The position numbers and the translations under genes were made by a program. The notes beneath the pieces are model-generated. The model ran no database searches, was not told the origin of the DNA, and saw only the letters and a program-made list of their open reading frames with translations. Positions 1 through 9,840 of a stretch of DNA of 64,000 nt are shown here, piece after piece. Every line of letters begins with the position of its first letter. Within the stretch, counting starts at the first letter, position 1. The stretch is taken from contig CM037877.1 of the NCBI GenBank assembly GCA_021292165.1, positions 162,599,580 through 162,663,579 on the forward strand, given 5' to 3'. Origin of the DNA: Shinisaurus crocodilurus (taxonomy: Eukaryota; Chordata; Lepidosauria; Squamata; Shinisauridae).

Positions 1-197
1 CAAGCTCAAGCCTTATGTTTTTGGACAAGAATTTACTTTATAGACTGATCATCATGCCTTGCAATGGATACAAACAATGCAAAATACCAACTCCAAGCTT
101 CAGAGATGGTCTTGGAAATTGCAGGAATTTCAAATGAACATTGAACATGTGCCTGAGAAAGAGAATGTGATAGCTGATGCTTTGTCTAAGAAATAAC
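1..197 (+). pseudogene. 3' end of Ty3/gypsy-type pol (RNase H), partial
   Basis: The frame starting at the window edge reads a Ty3/gypsy-type RNase H C-terminus: a TDHHALQW motif, then a stretch ending in ENVIADALSKK and a TAA stop at about 195-197. A stop codon lies just before TDHH (TTATAG, about 37-42), so this copy is dead. RNase H removes the RNA strand of the RNA/DNA hybrid in reverse transcription. The frame stops only about 90 bases before a polypurine tract and LTR, so no integrase follows RNase H here. The 5' part of the element is outside the window. Confidence 0.75.
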
Positions 198-270
198 CAA
201 AAAACAGTTGCCTTTTTGTGTAGGTTAACGTTTCACAATTCTCTTCTGTAAAAGGGAAATTGTTCCACTT

Positions 271-289
271 GAGGAGAAGGGGGGGAAGA
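271..289 (+). promoter_or_regulatory. polypurine tract of the LTR retrotransposon
   Basis: This is an almost pure purine run, GAGGAGAAGGGGGGGAAGA, immediately followed by TGTGAGAG. A polypurine tract directly 5' of a 3' LTR primes plus-strand DNA synthesis in LTR retroelements. Confidence 0.7.
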
Positions 290-779
290 TGTGAGAGATT
301 GAGGCCTACACAGGATTGAGTTTGCTGAAGCCTGAAGGCCCAAACACTTCCCTCGAGTAGTTGAAGCCTGAAGGCCCAAACACTTGGATGGGAGGGGAAG
401 TTTGAGAGTTTTAGTTCACCCAATAGAAGTTAAGAATTAGTTCTCCTGTGCAAGGTCACATAGTTATAACCTTCCAGTCCTGAGAAAGATATATATATAT
501 GTGTAGGGTGTGGTCAGCTAGCAGCAGTGGGAGCCTGACTGCAGAAGCAGAAAGAGCAGAGAGAGAAGCAGAGAGGGAGAGACTGGCTGCATAAGAGATA
601 GGTAGTCTGAAGTTAAACTAGAGAACATTAGATTGTTTGTTTGTTTGTTTGTTTTCATACTTGCTTTTGGATTATAACCACTCTATTAAGTAAATACCCT
701 AATATCATAAGTAAAGTGCTGTTGTTTACCTTGAAAGTTTAGAGTGACTTATTCACCACGTCTACAGCCTACACCCATG
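290..779 (+). repeat. 3' LTR of the Ty3/gypsy-type element
   Basis: The LTR begins TGTGAGAG right after the polypurine tract. It contains a TATA-like run at about 489-500 (ATATATATATATG), a (TTTG)n run near 635-652 and a taagtaaa-type A-rich block near 690. The right edge is uncertain; CTACACCCA at about 771-779 is my best choice. A roughly 22-base motif (TTGAAGCCTGAAGGCCCAAACACTT) occurs twice, near 323 and 360, which looks like a U3 tandem duplication. The target duplication cannot be tested because the left LTR is outside the window. Confidence 0.6.
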
Positions 780-887
780 CTATTAGAAGCTGTAAAAAGA
801 CTTGATCTCCTGGAACAGGAGGGGCTTTGAAGAGAGGCAGAGATCTCCCAAAGGCAAGTTAAGGGGTCCCTGCAGTAGCGGAACCTT

Positions 888-1025
888 GACACAACCCTAT
901 TCCTGTTTAGACAGGGGGAAAAATCCTACAACTCCCAGCATGCCCCAGCCAGCTATACTGGCTGGGGCATGCTGGGAGTTGTAGGACTTTTCCCCCTGTC
1001 TAAACAGGAATAGAATTGTGCCCTT
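888..1025. mobile_element. fold-back MITE, 'CACAATCCTAT' family
   Basis: This is a nearly perfect inverted repeat. The arms run from about 889-957 and 959-1025 with a tiny loop, and share CCTACAACTCCCAGCATGCC and CCTATTCCTGTTTAGACAGG. It has no coding capacity. Related elements lie near 12500, 48712 and possibly 49954. The superfamily is not certain from this copy because no clear target duplication is seen. Confidence 0.6.
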
Positions 1026-1233
1026 AAACAGAAAATCAACTGATTTGCTGCTATCCTGTCTACACAAATAATTGCTCCTCTGTGGTGATCTTTTTTCTGC
1101 TGGCAGCTGGCACTAAGTCAGTTTCTTAGTTTAGTTAGATGTAATAATGAAGGAGAAATAAAAGGATGAATGGAGGTAAAATAAATGGCTAGAGAAATGG
1201 ATGACAGAAAGGATCATCTTGGATCTTGTAACT

Positions 1234-1367
1234 CATCCTTCCCCAACCTGGTGCCCTGCAGGTGTGTTGAACTGAAATGCCCACCATCCCCATGCTGGAC
1301 ATGCTGGTTGGGAGTGATGGGAGTTGTAGCCCAACACATCTGGAGGGCACCAGATTGGGGAAGGCTG
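1234..1367. mobile_element. hAT-type fold-back MITE with 8-bp target duplication
   Basis: The element has terminal inverted repeats (CATCCTTCCCCAACCTGGTG on the left; the reverse complement of CAGCCTTCCCCAA on the right). It is bounded by perfect 8-bp duplications TTGTAACT at 1226-1233 and 1368-1375. Eight-base target duplications are the hallmark of hAT transposases. The element is non-coding and was moved in trans. It is the clearest member of a family with more than ten copies in this window. Confidence 0.85.
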
Positions 1368-1375
1368 TTGTAACT

Positions 1376-2342
1376 ATTGCCCTTCATAAATGCATTGCTC
1401 ATGACATGGGTTGCTCAGGTTTTCAAGTTGTCCTTGATATGAGGATCTGTACCTTTCTCGACTTGCTCTTGTTCATCAGATACTTCAGGCTGAAAATGCC
1501 TTTGGCAGTGTTGCAAGGGCTTTTGTTTTTTGTTAATAAAGTGGCATAGTTTTTTCAAACAGATCCTGGTAAGAAACATGAACAATGATAGTGTGAAGGA
1601 AATAGACTTGCCTGTCTATTATAATCTATTTCTGAGGCAATTAAAGAAAAGTAAGTAAGGATCTTCACCCCCATCTGGTGCGCATTTCCCACACCTAACT
1701 GCTGGATAAAAATGTGCACCAGTTTAAAAGAGAAGATTCCACACATATGGGTGGTTTTTTTCATTTTTTGTAAAAAAAAAAATAAAAAAAAATTCTCTTC
1801 AATGATTTAGAATGAGTTTCTGTTTACTGGAAAGGGAAACTGGTATAGCATTAAATCATATTACTTTGAATTCCTAACAGTCATTTTGATACTGTTCCCT
1901 TTATTTATGTAGCATTTTATTTAGCACACCACAACACCCTTATCAGCATCTATCTTTCATGTGTACCTGAAGTTTCTTCTCATATTTAAGAGATTTCCTT
2001 TATTTCACTGTTACAATGAAACCTCACATATTTCTCACTCTTAGAACTGCAACAAAACTCATAAATGAAACTAGATTGATCTGTTTTCAAGCTGGAGTTT
2101 CACTCTGAGTAGTAGCCATCACTTATCCCTTTCTTTATACCCCAGCATGTAGTTGAGGTTCACACAAATTAGCTGCTTAGGTCCATATATCCCATTCTTA
2201 CGTAATTCAGGCGGCATTCCAATCTACTGCGTCTACTTCTATATTGTGTGTATGTGGAAAGAGTTTTGAACAACCCTCTGGGCCAAACAAAGAAATTACT
2301 AAACAAAGGTTAGATTTATTAAGGAAGAAAAAACTTAATTCA
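1376..2342. other. AT-rich intronic sequence, nothing recognised
   Basis: I see no coding similarity, RNA gene or clear transposon boundary here. The stretch has poly-A runs near 1770-1790 and ordinary AT-rich composition. It is presumed to be TGFBR3 intron sequence upstream of the first exon visible in the window. Confidence 0.4.
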
Positions 2343-2440
2343 GACATATTTATTTATTTATTTGTGACATTTGTATACCACTTACAGTAAATATAATAAA
2401 ATCCCTAAAAGGCACATAAAATACCATTCAAACTAATACT
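2343..2440 (-). repeat. LINE/SINE 3' tail fragment
   Basis: A (TTTA)n run followed by TTTGTGACATTTGTATACCAC is typical of the reverse complement of a reptile LINE or SINE 3' end. Too little remains to name the family. Confidence 0.35.
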
Positions 2441-2448
2441 TTGGGCTG

Positions 2449-2700
2449 GTTCACATGACACAACCGGCTCATGCCAGGTGTGTGTGGCTGCCATTTTGAA
2501 TATACAGCCCCCAAGGGGGGGGTGTTGGGATGTGTTGTGCAAATCTGGCCATTGTGGGTTATTCAAGGGTGAAACAACCTTTATATAACCCTACTACTGA
2601 TTGAGGGTTATGCAAAGATTATTTAACCCTGGAATAATCCACAGTGGCCGTATTTGCACAACAGCTGCATGCACCCAGCATGCACTATGGCTCAGAGTAG
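2449..2700. mobile_element. fold-back MITE-like element
   Basis: The left arm (about 2530-2570, TTGTGCAAATCTGGCCATTG then GGGTTATTC) is complementary to the right arm (about 2626-2665, GAATAATCCACAGTGGCC then TTTGCACAA). The outer parts also pair weakly. No coding potential is seen. This is probably a non-autonomous DNA transposon; target duplications were not resolved. Confidence 0.5.
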
Positions 2701-2704
2701 GTTA

Positions 2705-3131
2705 TTTGCTTGCCAGTTGCCTGCCGAGCCGAATTCAAGGTGTTGGTTTTGACCTTTAAAACCCTATACGGCTCCGGTCCAGTCTATCTCAAGGAACGTC
2801 TCCAGCAACACCAAGTAGGCCGCTCAACAAGATCTGCCACAGATGGCCTTCTCCTTGTCCCTTCAGCCAGAGCAGCTAGACTGGTGGGGACGAGGAAGAG
2901 GGCCTTTTCTGTGGTGGCCCCCATACTGTGGAACGCTCTCCCGGGTGACCTCCACCATGCCCCCTCTCTGCTGAGCTTCCGCCGCTCACTAAAAACTTGG
3001 CTGTTCAGGTGGGAATATGGGGTGGGCTAAGATTTTAAAATTTTATACTGTTTTAAATGTATTTTATCCTGTTTTTATCTTATGTACATTGCCCAGGGTG
3101 GCTGGTTTGCCAGCCAGATGGGCGATAAATA

Positions 3132-3173
<42 letters not shown>

Positions 3174-3190
3174 AATAATGATAATGATAA
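2705..3190 (+). mobile_element. L2-like LINE 3' end with (GAT)n tail
   Basis: The + frame 2710-3030 reads like the conserved C-terminal tail of an L2-clade reverse transcriptase polyprotein: FKVLVLTFKTLYG, VYLKERL, then RAFSVVAPILWNALP and FRRSLKTWLF. It ends in a stop, a short 3' UTR (TTTTATACTGTTTTAAATGT) and a (GAT)n tract at 3131-3178. Microsatellite tails rather than poly-A are usual for L2-type elements. The 5' part is missing, as is normal for LINE copies. Confidence 0.75.
3131..3190 (+). repeat. (GAT)n / (AAT) microsatellite
   Basis: About fourteen GAT units are followed by imperfect GATAATAAT. It forms the tail of the LINE fragment at 2705-3190. The His- and Ile-rich reading frames across it are artefacts of the repeat. 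Confidence 0.9.
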
Positions 3191-3481
3191 TAATACCCAT
3201 GATAATCCACCGTATCATGCAAACCAAGTCTCTGCCTTGGATACACCATTGATTGTATCCAATGCTAGCCCTATTTAGAGTAGACCCATTGAAATGAATG
3301 GGACTTAAGTTAGTCATGAGAGTTATAACATTTGAGCAAAAACAAAATCTAGTTTACTAGCTCATTCATAGAATCATAGAAAAGTTCTCTCTGTGTGTTC
3401 CAGTTATCAGAAGCTGTCAGCAGAGGCTGGCCAATCCAGGTAGATGGTGTCACAGTCCTACATGGGAAAAACTATCAATAG

Positions 3482-3617
3482 CAGCCTTCCCCAACCTGGT
3501 ACCCTCCAGACACTTTGGACTATAACTCCCAGCATTCCTGATGATTGGCCATCCTGTCTGGGACTGATGGGAGCTGAAATCCATAACATCTGGAGGGCAC
3601 CTGATTGGGGAAGGCTA
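3482..3617. mobile_element. hAT-type fold-back MITE
   Basis: The element begins CAGCCTTCCCCAACCTGGTA and ends in the complementary CACCTGATTGGGGAAGGCTA, the same termini as the copy at 1234-1367. The inner arms share the ACTATAACTCCCAGCAT-type core. The flanking octamers no longer match, so this copy is older or has drifted. Confidence 0.75.
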
Positions 3618-3731
3618 ACTCACAGAATCTTCCAAAGTTTAAAAATTATCATAATTGCCCTGCTCCACCACTTAGCTGGGCACAAAAGCTCAGGTAATTT
3701 CACAGGGACAGGAAAGAAAATATAAGAATAA

Positions 3732-4267
3732 TCTCTCTTTCTCTCTCTCGCTCTATATATATATAAAAGAAGAAGTCCTGACTGACTGACTGACTCATCA
3801 ACGCCCAGCTCAAACCGTTTAATCTAGGAATGTGAAATTTTGAAGGAACATTGTTTTTATGACGTTGACACCCACTAAGGAAGGATTTTTGGAAATTCCG
3901 TCCCTAAGGGAGTGAAAAGGGCGGGGGGAATCACCCCACTCTCATATCTCCTATGGGCAAAACAACAGGGGAGCCATTATGCAAATCGGCCTCACCTCAT
4001 AATTGCTGCAGGAGCCAATAGGAGCAGTTATGCAAATAGCCCATACGACGTATGAATTCCTGCAGGGGCCAATAGGAGTGGGTATGCAAATCTCCCCTAG
4101 GCCATTTAGAACGTTCTCTAAAGGGGTGAAAGGGGAGGGAAACTTTTTAAATGACTGACTGACTGAATGACTGCTGTGTGTGTGGCGTCATAGGTCATGT
4201 TTCTTTAAAAAAAACAATTGTACCAAATCCTAAAATCCATGTGAGTGCAGCCGCGGGCAACAGCTAG
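3732..4267 (+). mobile_element. non-autonomous Helitron
   Basis: The 5' region carries TC followed by the characteristic TCTATATATATATAAAAG block (from 3752). The 3' end is a small GC-rich hairpin (GCAGCCGCGGGCAACAG) followed by CTAG at 4264-4267 and a T at 4268, as expected for insertion between A and T. The base before 3732 is A, which makes 3732 a possible start; 3752 is the alternative. There are no terminal inverted repeats and no flanking duplication, and no Rep/helicase gene is present. The termini resemble the HeliBat-type vertebrate Helitrons. Confidence 0.7.
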
Positions 4268-4268
4268 T

Positions 4269-5194
4269 GTTAGTATATATTCAGGAACAAGGTATAGCTT
4301 AAGGTTGTATCCAGCTCTGACTGCCCAGCAGCTGTACAGGAACCTCTGGTGGAATGGTTTCCCCTCCCCACTGCACACACACCCAATCTGCTCTGGAGGG
4401 TTGGGTGTCCCTCCAGAGCAGATTTGGAAGGTGCGTTGGAGGCTGCAGCAGGGACGAAAGCAAGGGAGGTCCTGCTTTGTGAGCAGAAGTTCAGTTGTAC
4501 AATGTTGAATTTAAGTCTACGTTTGAAAGACACAACCTTTCCTGCTATGCAAGGTGCCTTTTGTAAAAAAATATATAATAATAATAAATCCTTCCCTCTG
4601 CTGTATCACCAATGGAACTGAAGCTGCATGCTGCAATAGATGGAGAGGGGAAAGGTTTGTCAAATCCTAGCAGCACCAAAGGAAGAGGGAAGAACAGGAA
4701 CCCCTCGGTCAACAGAGGTGTCAAGTGTATCAGCTGAATTGAGAGAGACATCTGGCAATAGAAGGACCAGCAGCGTACCTGTTGCCCCCAAATGAAATCT
4801 ATCAATGCTGGTGGGATGATAGACTCTACAGTGTTATTAGTCATTTACGTGCCTCTTCCATTTTTTGTAACTACTTACAGAGCTGCTTTGCTTGTGTTAT
4901 TGCATCCTGTTTTGGGAGAAGAGTTTCTTGTAGGTATCTGGGGGACATGTTAATGACATGAATCTAGTGTGCAGCCACATTCATAATCTCAGAGGCAGCA
5001 TGAGTTGGAAAAAAAAAAGTGGATGTGGTGGCCAGACCTGATCTGAACTGAAGGGAACGAAATAGTTAAAAGAAAAACTTACAAGAGATTCAAGCCAGGC
5101 ACCTAGGCAGATTGCCAGGGTCATGACTATTACTAAAAGAATGTAGTCAATGGCTGGTAATGACTGTGGCAATGACTGACAATGGCCGCCAATG
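4269..5194. other. no recognised gene or element
   Basis: The stretch contains a palindromic patch near 4382-4424 (AATCTGCTCTGGAGGG paired with CCCTCCAGAGCAGATT) and otherwise no feature I can support. Open frames here have no family resemblance. Confidence 0.4.
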
Positions 5195-5199
5195 GCTTC

Positions 5200-5569
5200 T
5201 GTTGACTCACAAATGTTGAGGTGTTTTGTTGTCTCACCCTGCCTACCTGACCAAGATAAGATAATACCTAGCAGCTGCTTGATTGTAAGATCATCTTCCT
5301 GTCTCCTTGTAAGGAAATCCCCCTCCCCTAAAGCAAAACCCCTTTTGTCTTGACCTTGCTGACCAATGTAAGAACTGTTGCCAAATGACCAGACTTAGGT
5401 ATGATATAAAAGTGGTTGTAAAAGCCCCGCCCGGGGTTCTGCTTTGCGACACAGTCCGCAGGACCAATTGTGCACAATAAACCTTTTTCCAATAACCCGA
5501 GTTGGTCCTCATTGTCCTTATCCGAGTTAAGAGGTGACCACTTCAGAACCACTTCAGAACCCCCGGGCA
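5200..5569 (+). repeat. solo LTR, endogenous-retrovirus type (approximate ends)
   Basis: The layout is that of a compact retroviral LTR: U3, then a TATA box (GATATAAAAG, about 5402-5411), then an R region and a polyadenylation signal (AATAAA, 5476-5481), then a U5-like T-rich and GC-rich end. No gag, pol or env flanks it, so it is a solo LTR left by recombination. Proposed borders TGTTGACT...CCGGGCA are flanked by GCTTC (5195-5199) and GCTTT (5570-5574), a one-mismatch 5-bp duplication. The class (gammaretrovirus-like) is only a guess from the layout. Confidence 0.55.
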
Positions 5570-5574
5570 GCTTT

Positions 5575-6113
5575 CAATGAGGAACACTTTTGTTGCAGCA
5601 AATTTTCCTCCAAAATCCCTTCCATTATCTCCGTGCATGAACTTTTGCTGCCCTCTAAAAATGGGGGCAAATGCTGACAGGAGGTAAGGAAAGGCCAGGT
5701 GGCAGGCAAGGGGCAAGTGACACACTCATAGCAGGCTCAGCATGTGAGAGGTTCAGCGGGCTTGGGGCTTGGGGCAAGGTCTAGACAGGTCATCATTCAG
5801 AATTTGGATCTGGAAGTCTCAAAAGCCCATTTGTACTGCCAGGTTGGTATGGGAGCATGTAGGCTGCATGCATCGGGGCTTCTTCAGTGCACAACAAAGT
5901 GCCTAAGTGCACTAAGTTCTTCATCCTGTGTCCAACTTGAAACCAAACCCATGTTAGCTGGCCTGCCACAGATCTGTTGAAAGAGAGGGTGGCTTAGCAA
6001 GTTGCACAATTTGGATCCAGCCCACATCTACGAATTCCACATGTTCACTGTCTTCTCGGGTACTTTTGGCCTTAAACCGTAGTCGCTCACCTATCTTAAT
6101 GAGCAACTTTAGA
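5575..6113. other. no recognised gene or element
   Basis: I read both strands and found nothing with family similarity or clear repeat boundaries. Presumed TGFBR3 intron. Confidence 0.35.
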
Positions 6114-6121
6114 CTGTAGAT

Positions 6122-6232
6122 CAGCCTTCCTCAACCTGGTGCTCTCCAGATGTGTTGGAGTACAATCCCCAGAATTCCCCAGCCAGAGTTGTAGTCTGAC
6201 ACATCTGGACAGCACCAGGTTGGGGAAGGTTG
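6122..6232. mobile_element. hAT fold-back MITE, first of a tandem pair
   Basis: Begins CAGCCTTCCTCAACCTGGTG and ends CACCAGGTTGGGGAAGGTTG. It is flanked by perfect octamers CTGTAGAT at 6114-6121 and 6233-6240. The second octamer is shared with the next element, so the two lie back to back. Confidence 0.85.
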
Positions 6233-6240
6233 CTGTAGAT

Positions 6241-6376
6241 TAGGGCTCTCCAACCTTGGGTCCCCAGATGTTGCTGGCCTACAGCTCCTAGCATACCCAG
6301 CCAGCATGGCTAATGGCAAGGGATTCTGGGAGCTGTCGTCCAGCAACATCTGGGGACCCAAGGTTGGAGAGCCCTG
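6241..6376. mobile_element. hAT fold-back MITE, second of a tandem pair
   Basis: Begins TAGGGCTCTCCAACCTTGGG and ends in the complementary CCCAAGGTTGGAGAGCCCTG. It belongs to a sister subfamily with 'GGTCCCCAGATGTTG' instead of 'TGCCCTCCAGATG'. It is flanked by CTGTAGAT at 6233-6240 and 6377-6384. The copy near 34007 belongs to the same subfamily. Confidence 0.85.
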
Positions 6377-6985
6377 CTGTAGATGCTGTAGCATCAGAGC
6401 CCTCTTCGGGCATAGAAGATGACAGGGTGTGTGCAGCATCAGCCACTGTGATTGGCAAGCAGTAGGAAGCCTCATGTAGATACTAGGAGCCTGACACTCT
6501 GTCTTCACTAGGTCAAACAGAGCAGTGCTTTCAGCATTTCAAGCTCTATCTTCCAGATCAGGCCACAGACTCTGTAGAGTGCCCCTTCCAGTCTGGACTT
6601 GGGTGTGGCAACCATGGAGCAAAGCAGAACAGAAGAGCAATGAGACTTTGGGGTGGAAGGAAAAGGCAGTGTTAAGATGTGTTGCTTCTTTAAAAAAAAA
6701 AAAAAAAAAACAAATGTAAAATTTCAACAAAACAAAACCATGAAAAGAAAAAGAAAAAAGAAGCTACATGGATTTGAATAAATCAGTTTCAATACATGCA
6801 TATGAAATGTATGTATGTGTGTGTATATATGTATATACGTATGTGAAAATACAGCTTTCTGAGAATTATACATAAAGTTCAACAAAGGCAGATCAAATAT
6901 CCATATAAGTATCCATTTGCAAATGTTGAAAGTGTTGGTAGGTCTTCAATCCATTGCATTAAAGGAGGTGAGCATTTATCCTTCC

Positions 6986-7799
6986 TGTGGAGAAAGCCTA
7001 CACACACACACACACATACACACACCGCCCCCCCTTAGCAACCACACCTAGTCTTTCCTTGGCAACCCTGGTGTGCATAATCCTCACCGGGCGGGGGCCA
7101 GAGATGGAGACCTGGCAGACAGGTAATAGGTGACTCCATCTGCATAGTTCCAGTGGGACATCAGTCGAGAAACAAAGGGCAGTCTCAAAGAGCTATAAAG
7201 TATTCCCCATACCCAAAGCCCACCTGACCACAAGGGGCAGGGATAAGCCCCACCTGATCACCTTTTCCCGGGCAGGAATAAGTCCACCTGACCGCAAGGG
7301 GCAGGGTTAAGCCCACCTGATCGCCAAGGGGCGGGAGAGGGGAGGAAGGGGATAGAAAACCCCTCTACCAACCCCAACTCGGTTGTTGAGAACACAGGTG
7401 CACTGACAGTAACCATGTCCAGCTCCTGTTGGGGCAAGCCGTTCTCATCCTCGAGCCAGGCAGGCTCGGAGCCAAGCTAGCAGCAAGACGACGCGAAACC
7501 CTTTGGACTAAGATAACGCTTTGCTGTACTACACTAGCCTGGGAACCCATTCATTCATAAGGCCTGAGGTCACGCTCAGGTCTTGTTGATGTTATAGTAT
7601 TCCTAGAAGTCTATTAGTTCCGCTCCATTTAACCTATAGTAAATAAAACCCTATTCTTAGTACAGACAGCCTCCTGTGCTTCATTTATGCGCATATGAGT
7701 TCTAGTCAATTTCACTTGCTTTAACAGGCTATATCTCAGCAGCGGTTAACCTGTTAAGTGCCGAACTCACGCCAAAGACCCAGTTGAGGGTCTTTCACA
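6986..7799 (+). repeat. solo LTR with CA microsatellite and U3 tandem repeats, inserted in L1
   Basis: Starts TGTGGAGAAAGCC and ends CTTTCACA. It is flanked by a perfect 5-bp duplication CTTCC (6981-6985 and 7800-7804). A (CA)n tract lies just inside the 5' end (about 7001-7024), as in the LTRs near 24 and 40 kb. U3 has three to four diverged ~45-bp repeats of the CCCACCTGACCNCAAGGGGC type (about 7220-7335). A polyadenylation signal (AAATAAAACCC) lies at about 7641-7651. It lies within the minus-strand L1 and therefore postdates it. Confidence 0.85.
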
Positions 7800-9047
7800 C
7801 TTCCAATGTTGTATTAACAATATTTTAGCTGTCAAAAAGGCTCAGATAGCCCATTTGTGCTGATCGTGTGTTAACTTCCAGGAAGCAGGTAGATATTTTA
7901 AGAGGACATGTACATCAGTAAATGTTAAAGAATGTTCCAATACAAGGTTTATCCTTATAATATCCTCCTCCCCAAAAGAGGCAAATATTGGGCGTTGCCA
8001 AAACATATGGTTAAAAGAAGCATTAGCTGTATTACACCTCCAGCAATTAGCCGACTTACACAAACCCTTATTAAAGAGATGTTGTAGCATCCAATAGACA
8101 TGAAACTAATTTTTGCTGAATAAGATGTAACCTGAGATCCATAGACACTTCAGATACAGACACTAAAACAGTGATCCATTCATTAGGCAAAGTGGGACAA
8201 TCCAGTTCCCTATTCCATTCCTGCTTAAGACTCTGCATATCATATTTATTCACCTATAATAAGTATAAACATGGATCGTGGGTCAGTATAACTGATCAGC
8301 CTCAATAAGTGCTGATCAGTTATTCAGGCTGAAGCTGTAAAAGCGGCAGGGCCAAACCTAGATTCTAACAAGGTTGCAATTGCAAGTATCGCCATTCAGC
8401 TGTAGCAGGCAAATTGTATTTGCATGCAAAGCTGAGAATGACTAAAACTCATCATCAGCACCCACTAATTGATCCAAGGTCAAAATCATCTTATCTGTCC
8501 AAGTCCACCACAAAAAAATATTTTCTTACCAATGACTGGAATTTTGAGATAAACAATGAAATATCATTAGCATAAATAATAATTTTAAGTTCTAAACAAT
8601 CATGCACACAGCCATGAATACTGCTATTCTGTCTAATAGCACATGCCAGGGGTTCCAAACACAAGTCAAATATCAATGGAGAAAGTGGACATTTCTGTCT
8701 GTTGCCTCTCCCAAGTGGGGGGGGGGAGGCAAAAAGAGTCAATTGGTCATAACTCTAGCTCTTGAGGTTGAATATAAAATTCTGATCCATTTCAAAAATT
8801 CTACAGGAAACCTGAAATTACTCAACGTAGCAAAAATAAATTTCCATTGAATTTTGTCAAAGGCCTTTTCACTGTCCAAAGAAACAATGGCAGTCCGGTG
8901 TGTTCTATCAGTGTTTAAAACTATCAGATCAACAAGTAATCTAAGGTTATCAGCCCCCTGTCTATGTTTAATAAATCCCACCTGTTCTGTTCGAACCACT
9001 GTTGTGATGTGATAACTTCTTGAAATCTAATGGCAAAAATTGCAGTT

Positions 9048-9264
9048 AATATACTGGGACTCGGGAGATCCAGGTTCTAGTCCCCGCTTGGCCATGAAAC
9101 TCACTGGGTGACTTTGGGCCAGTCACTGACTCTCAGCCTAACCTACCTCACAGGGTTGTTGTGAGGATAAAATGGAGAGGAGGAGGAGGATAATGTAAGC
9201 CGCCTTGGGTTCCTTGCAGGAAAAAAGGTGGGGCATAAATATAATAAATAAATAAATAAATAAA
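9048..9264 (+). mobile_element. Sauria-type tRNA-derived SINE, 5'-truncated, inserted in L1
   Basis: The copy starts within the tRNA head (ACTGGGACTCGGGAGATCCA then the B-box GGTTCTAGTCCC). It carries the family body (GGGTGACTTTGGGCCAGTCA; CTCACAGGGTTGTTGTGAGG) and ends in (AATA)n. L1 protein similarity resumes on both sides on the minus strand. Confidence 0.8.
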
Positions 9265-9631
9265 ATCTATGTTAATTAATGAAATAGGTCAATTGGAAAC
9301 CCACATGGACCAGGTGATTTCCCAGTGTTCATATTCCAAATTGCTTTCATAATTTCCTCAATATGCAAAGGGGCTGAGAGAAGCTGCCGTTGTGAAGAAT
9401 CTAAAGATGGAAGAAGAACATGAGGGGAGGAAAGCATCCATGTCCTGCTCCAATGTTTCACTACCCATACTATACAAATCAGAATCAAACTTTAAAAATT
9501 GTGAGTTTATATCTATGAGAGAGGTGTATATCATAACCCTCTCATCTTTAGTAGTTGAAATAACATTTCAGTGTTTTTGCTTTTTAAGGCAATGTGCCAG
9601 AATCTTTACCGGGACGTTCACCATTTCCCCA

Positions 9632-9840
9632 ATATTTATTTCTTAAATATTTATTATTACACTTACATCCTGTATATTTTTCCTCTTGCAAGGAACCCAA
9701 GGCAGCTTATATGATCCTCCTATCTGGTTTATCCTCACAACAACCCTGTGAGGTAGGTTAGGCTGAGAGTGAGTGACTGGTCCAAAGTCACCCAGTGAGC
9801 TTCATGGCCAAGTGGAGACTAGAACGCAGACCTATATGCC
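9632..9840 (-). mobile_element. Sauria-type tRNA-derived SINE inserted in L1
   Basis: This is the reverse complement of the same SINE family: an A/T tail at the left, CAAGGAACCCAAGGCAGC, ACAACCCTGTGAGGTAGGTT and CCAAAGTCACCCAGTGAGC, ending in a degraded tRNA head. It separates the L1 segment at 9276-9600 from the one at 9840-10140. Confidence 0.75.

Noticed and set aside
3064..3317. Open frames with poly-His and poly-Ile
   Set aside because: They are translations of the (GAT)n microsatellite.
8491..8999. Intact reverse transcriptase gene
   Set aside because: The L1 frame is broken into pieces, the catalytic motif is YAND, and foreign repeats interrupt it.
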